Source: Oscarella lobularis
Taxonomy: Eukaryota > Porifera > Homoscleromorpha > Homosclerophorida > Oscarellidae
Direction: 5' to 3'
Length of the DNA: 64,000 nt
Assembly: GCF_947507565.1 (NCBI RefSeq)
Contig: NC_089176.1
Coordinates: 1,612,001-1,676,000, forward strand
The notes under the pieces were generated by a model. The model had not been told where the DNA came from. It saw only the letters and a program-made list of their open reading frames with translations, and did no database searches. Positions 63,538-64,000 of the stretch are shown here, one piece after another. The position numbers and the translations under genes were made by a program. How positions within the stretch are numbered: the first letter of the stretch is position 1; every line of letters starts with the position of its first letter.

Positions 63538-63641
63538 CGGTTCTGCATTTCTCGTGCGACGGGAACTTGGTGTCGTCGGATCGTCGTCCATCGCTTGCGA
63601 GTCAAGTGGGAATTGGAGCGGTTCTGTACCTGTCTGCAGAC
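63538..63641 (+). pseudogene. Sushi exon, 3' part, beyond the LINE
   Basis: It reads GSAFL..., then GVVGSSSIACESSG, NWSGSVPVCR to a donor GTAAGC. The second Cys-containing strand (FSCDGN) is only found in a shifted frame, so this half has small indels as well as the LINE. Confidence 0.6.
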
Positions 63642-63696
63642 GTAAGCAAGTACCCACTTTTACAAGTTACATCGGTGAATGTGAATGCGTTTTCAG

Positions 63697-63935
63697 ATCC
63701 TACGAATATTTCTATTGTTCCGCGTGACGTCATTTCTTTGTCTCTTTTGGCTACTGCAACAGCCTCGGTGATTGCGGTAACGGCTGACGACTTGGCTATA
63801 TTTAGTCAAGGACAGTTTGACGTAACCCTGGAAGCTATTCCTCTAACTGTTCCTGCAAAAAACGTCTCTCTTAATCGTCGTCAAAGCGACCGACTATTCG
63901 ACTATGACGGCAACGTTTGTCGCCTATTCTTCTGA
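63697..63935 (+). CDS. Possible exon: diverged FAM171-type N-terminal segment
   Basis: After an acceptor GCGTTTTCAG it reads PTNISIVPRDVISLSLL, ATASVIAVTADDLAIF, EAIPLTVPAKN and ends at TGA or an earlier donor. The pattern NISI.P.D......L.A..SV..V....L resembles the start of module G (NISIFPVDSDTG). If so, another module would follow to the right. Confidence 0.35.
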
Positions 63936-64000
63936 AGGTATCTGTCGAGATTGGGAATTGCTTTGGGTGTTTGCTATTTTCTTTATAGGCTATAGTCTTT

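Larger units (their letters stand above)
50245..63935 (+). pseudogene. Decaying head-to-head paralog: sushi/mucin/FAM171/EGF/SRCR/NIDO-AMOP-VWD gene
   Basis: Gene-level span; parts are listed separately. Domain order: six sushi, Ser/Thr repeat, FAM171/CILP, sushi, Thr/Pro linkers, three EGF, two sushi, two SRCR, sushi, EGF, NIDO, AMOP, VWD, a beta-sandwich-like region, about nine EGF, a LINE-split sushi and a final exon. The SRCR-sushi block matches the left end of the minus gene in order and exon length. Lesions: frameshifts near 50277, 54995, 56910, 58585; stops at 55682, 56132, 56216, 57393, 57447; cysteine losses at 51096, 54918-54922 and about 60602; a LINE in 61998-63540. No signal exon is visible; retroelement remnants occupy the space where it should be. 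Some segments are still fully open, so partial expression is possible. Assembly error could explain single-base indels but not the nonsense substitutions in conserved Trp, Arg and Tyr codons. Confidence 0.62.

Overview
The window looks like eukaryotic, metazoan genomic DNA. It has many short introns (mostly 45-90 nt) with GT-AG ends, extracellular modules (EGF, sushi/CCP, SRCR, NIDO, AMOP, VWD and a FAM171/CILP-like domain), mucin-like Ser/Thr/Pro repeats, and LINE, P-element-like and gag-like remnants. The compact introns and the module repertoire suggest an early-branching animal, most plausibly a sponge. That is inference; no marker gene here fixes the species.

Left arm (1-41459, minus strand): one giant extracellular protein gene, read right to left. 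A signal-peptide exon (41387-41459) opens it. Three FAM171/CILP-like modules (F, E, D) follow, separated by sushi domains and Thr/Pro linkers. Then come EGF arrays of about 22, 24 and 43 exons, each closed by another FAM171/CILP module (C, B, A) and a sushi pair. A final block of about 68 EGF exons leads to two sushi, two SRCR and a third sushi that runs off the left edge. I count about 157 EGF-like exons. Wherever I checked, exons begin and end in phase 1, which suits growth by exon duplication. Modules B, C and D lie in near-identical segments 5.87 kb and 5.48 kb apart, so the array expanded recently.

Middle (41.5-50.2 kb): the 5' end of the minus gene is tandemly duplicated (about 40.58-42.6 kb and 43.05-44.86 kb). 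The outer copy has a frame-shifted signal exon and has lost its splice acceptor. Next come a 22-G run, a 200-N gap, a broken P-element/THAP9-like transposase, and two broken gag-like retroelement remnants in opposite orientation.

Right arm (50245-63935, plus strand): a head-to-head paralog of the left gene. Domain order and several exon lengths match (SRCR 306 and 318 nt, sushi 186 nt). It continues through NIDO, AMOP and VWD domains, an architecture known from Mucin-4 and Mesh, then about nine EGF-like exons. It carries at least four nonsense codons, several frameshifts, lost disulfide cysteines and a 5'-truncated LINE inside a sushi exon. It is best read as a decaying pseudogene with some intact stretches, and it predicts that the left gene has a NIDO-AMOP-VWD end beyond the window.

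Four short, nearly perfect palindromes (22.8, 43.4, 61.5 and 61.9 kb) look like tiny fold-back insertions. Two have 9-10 bp flanking direct repeats and paralogous empty sites inside this window.
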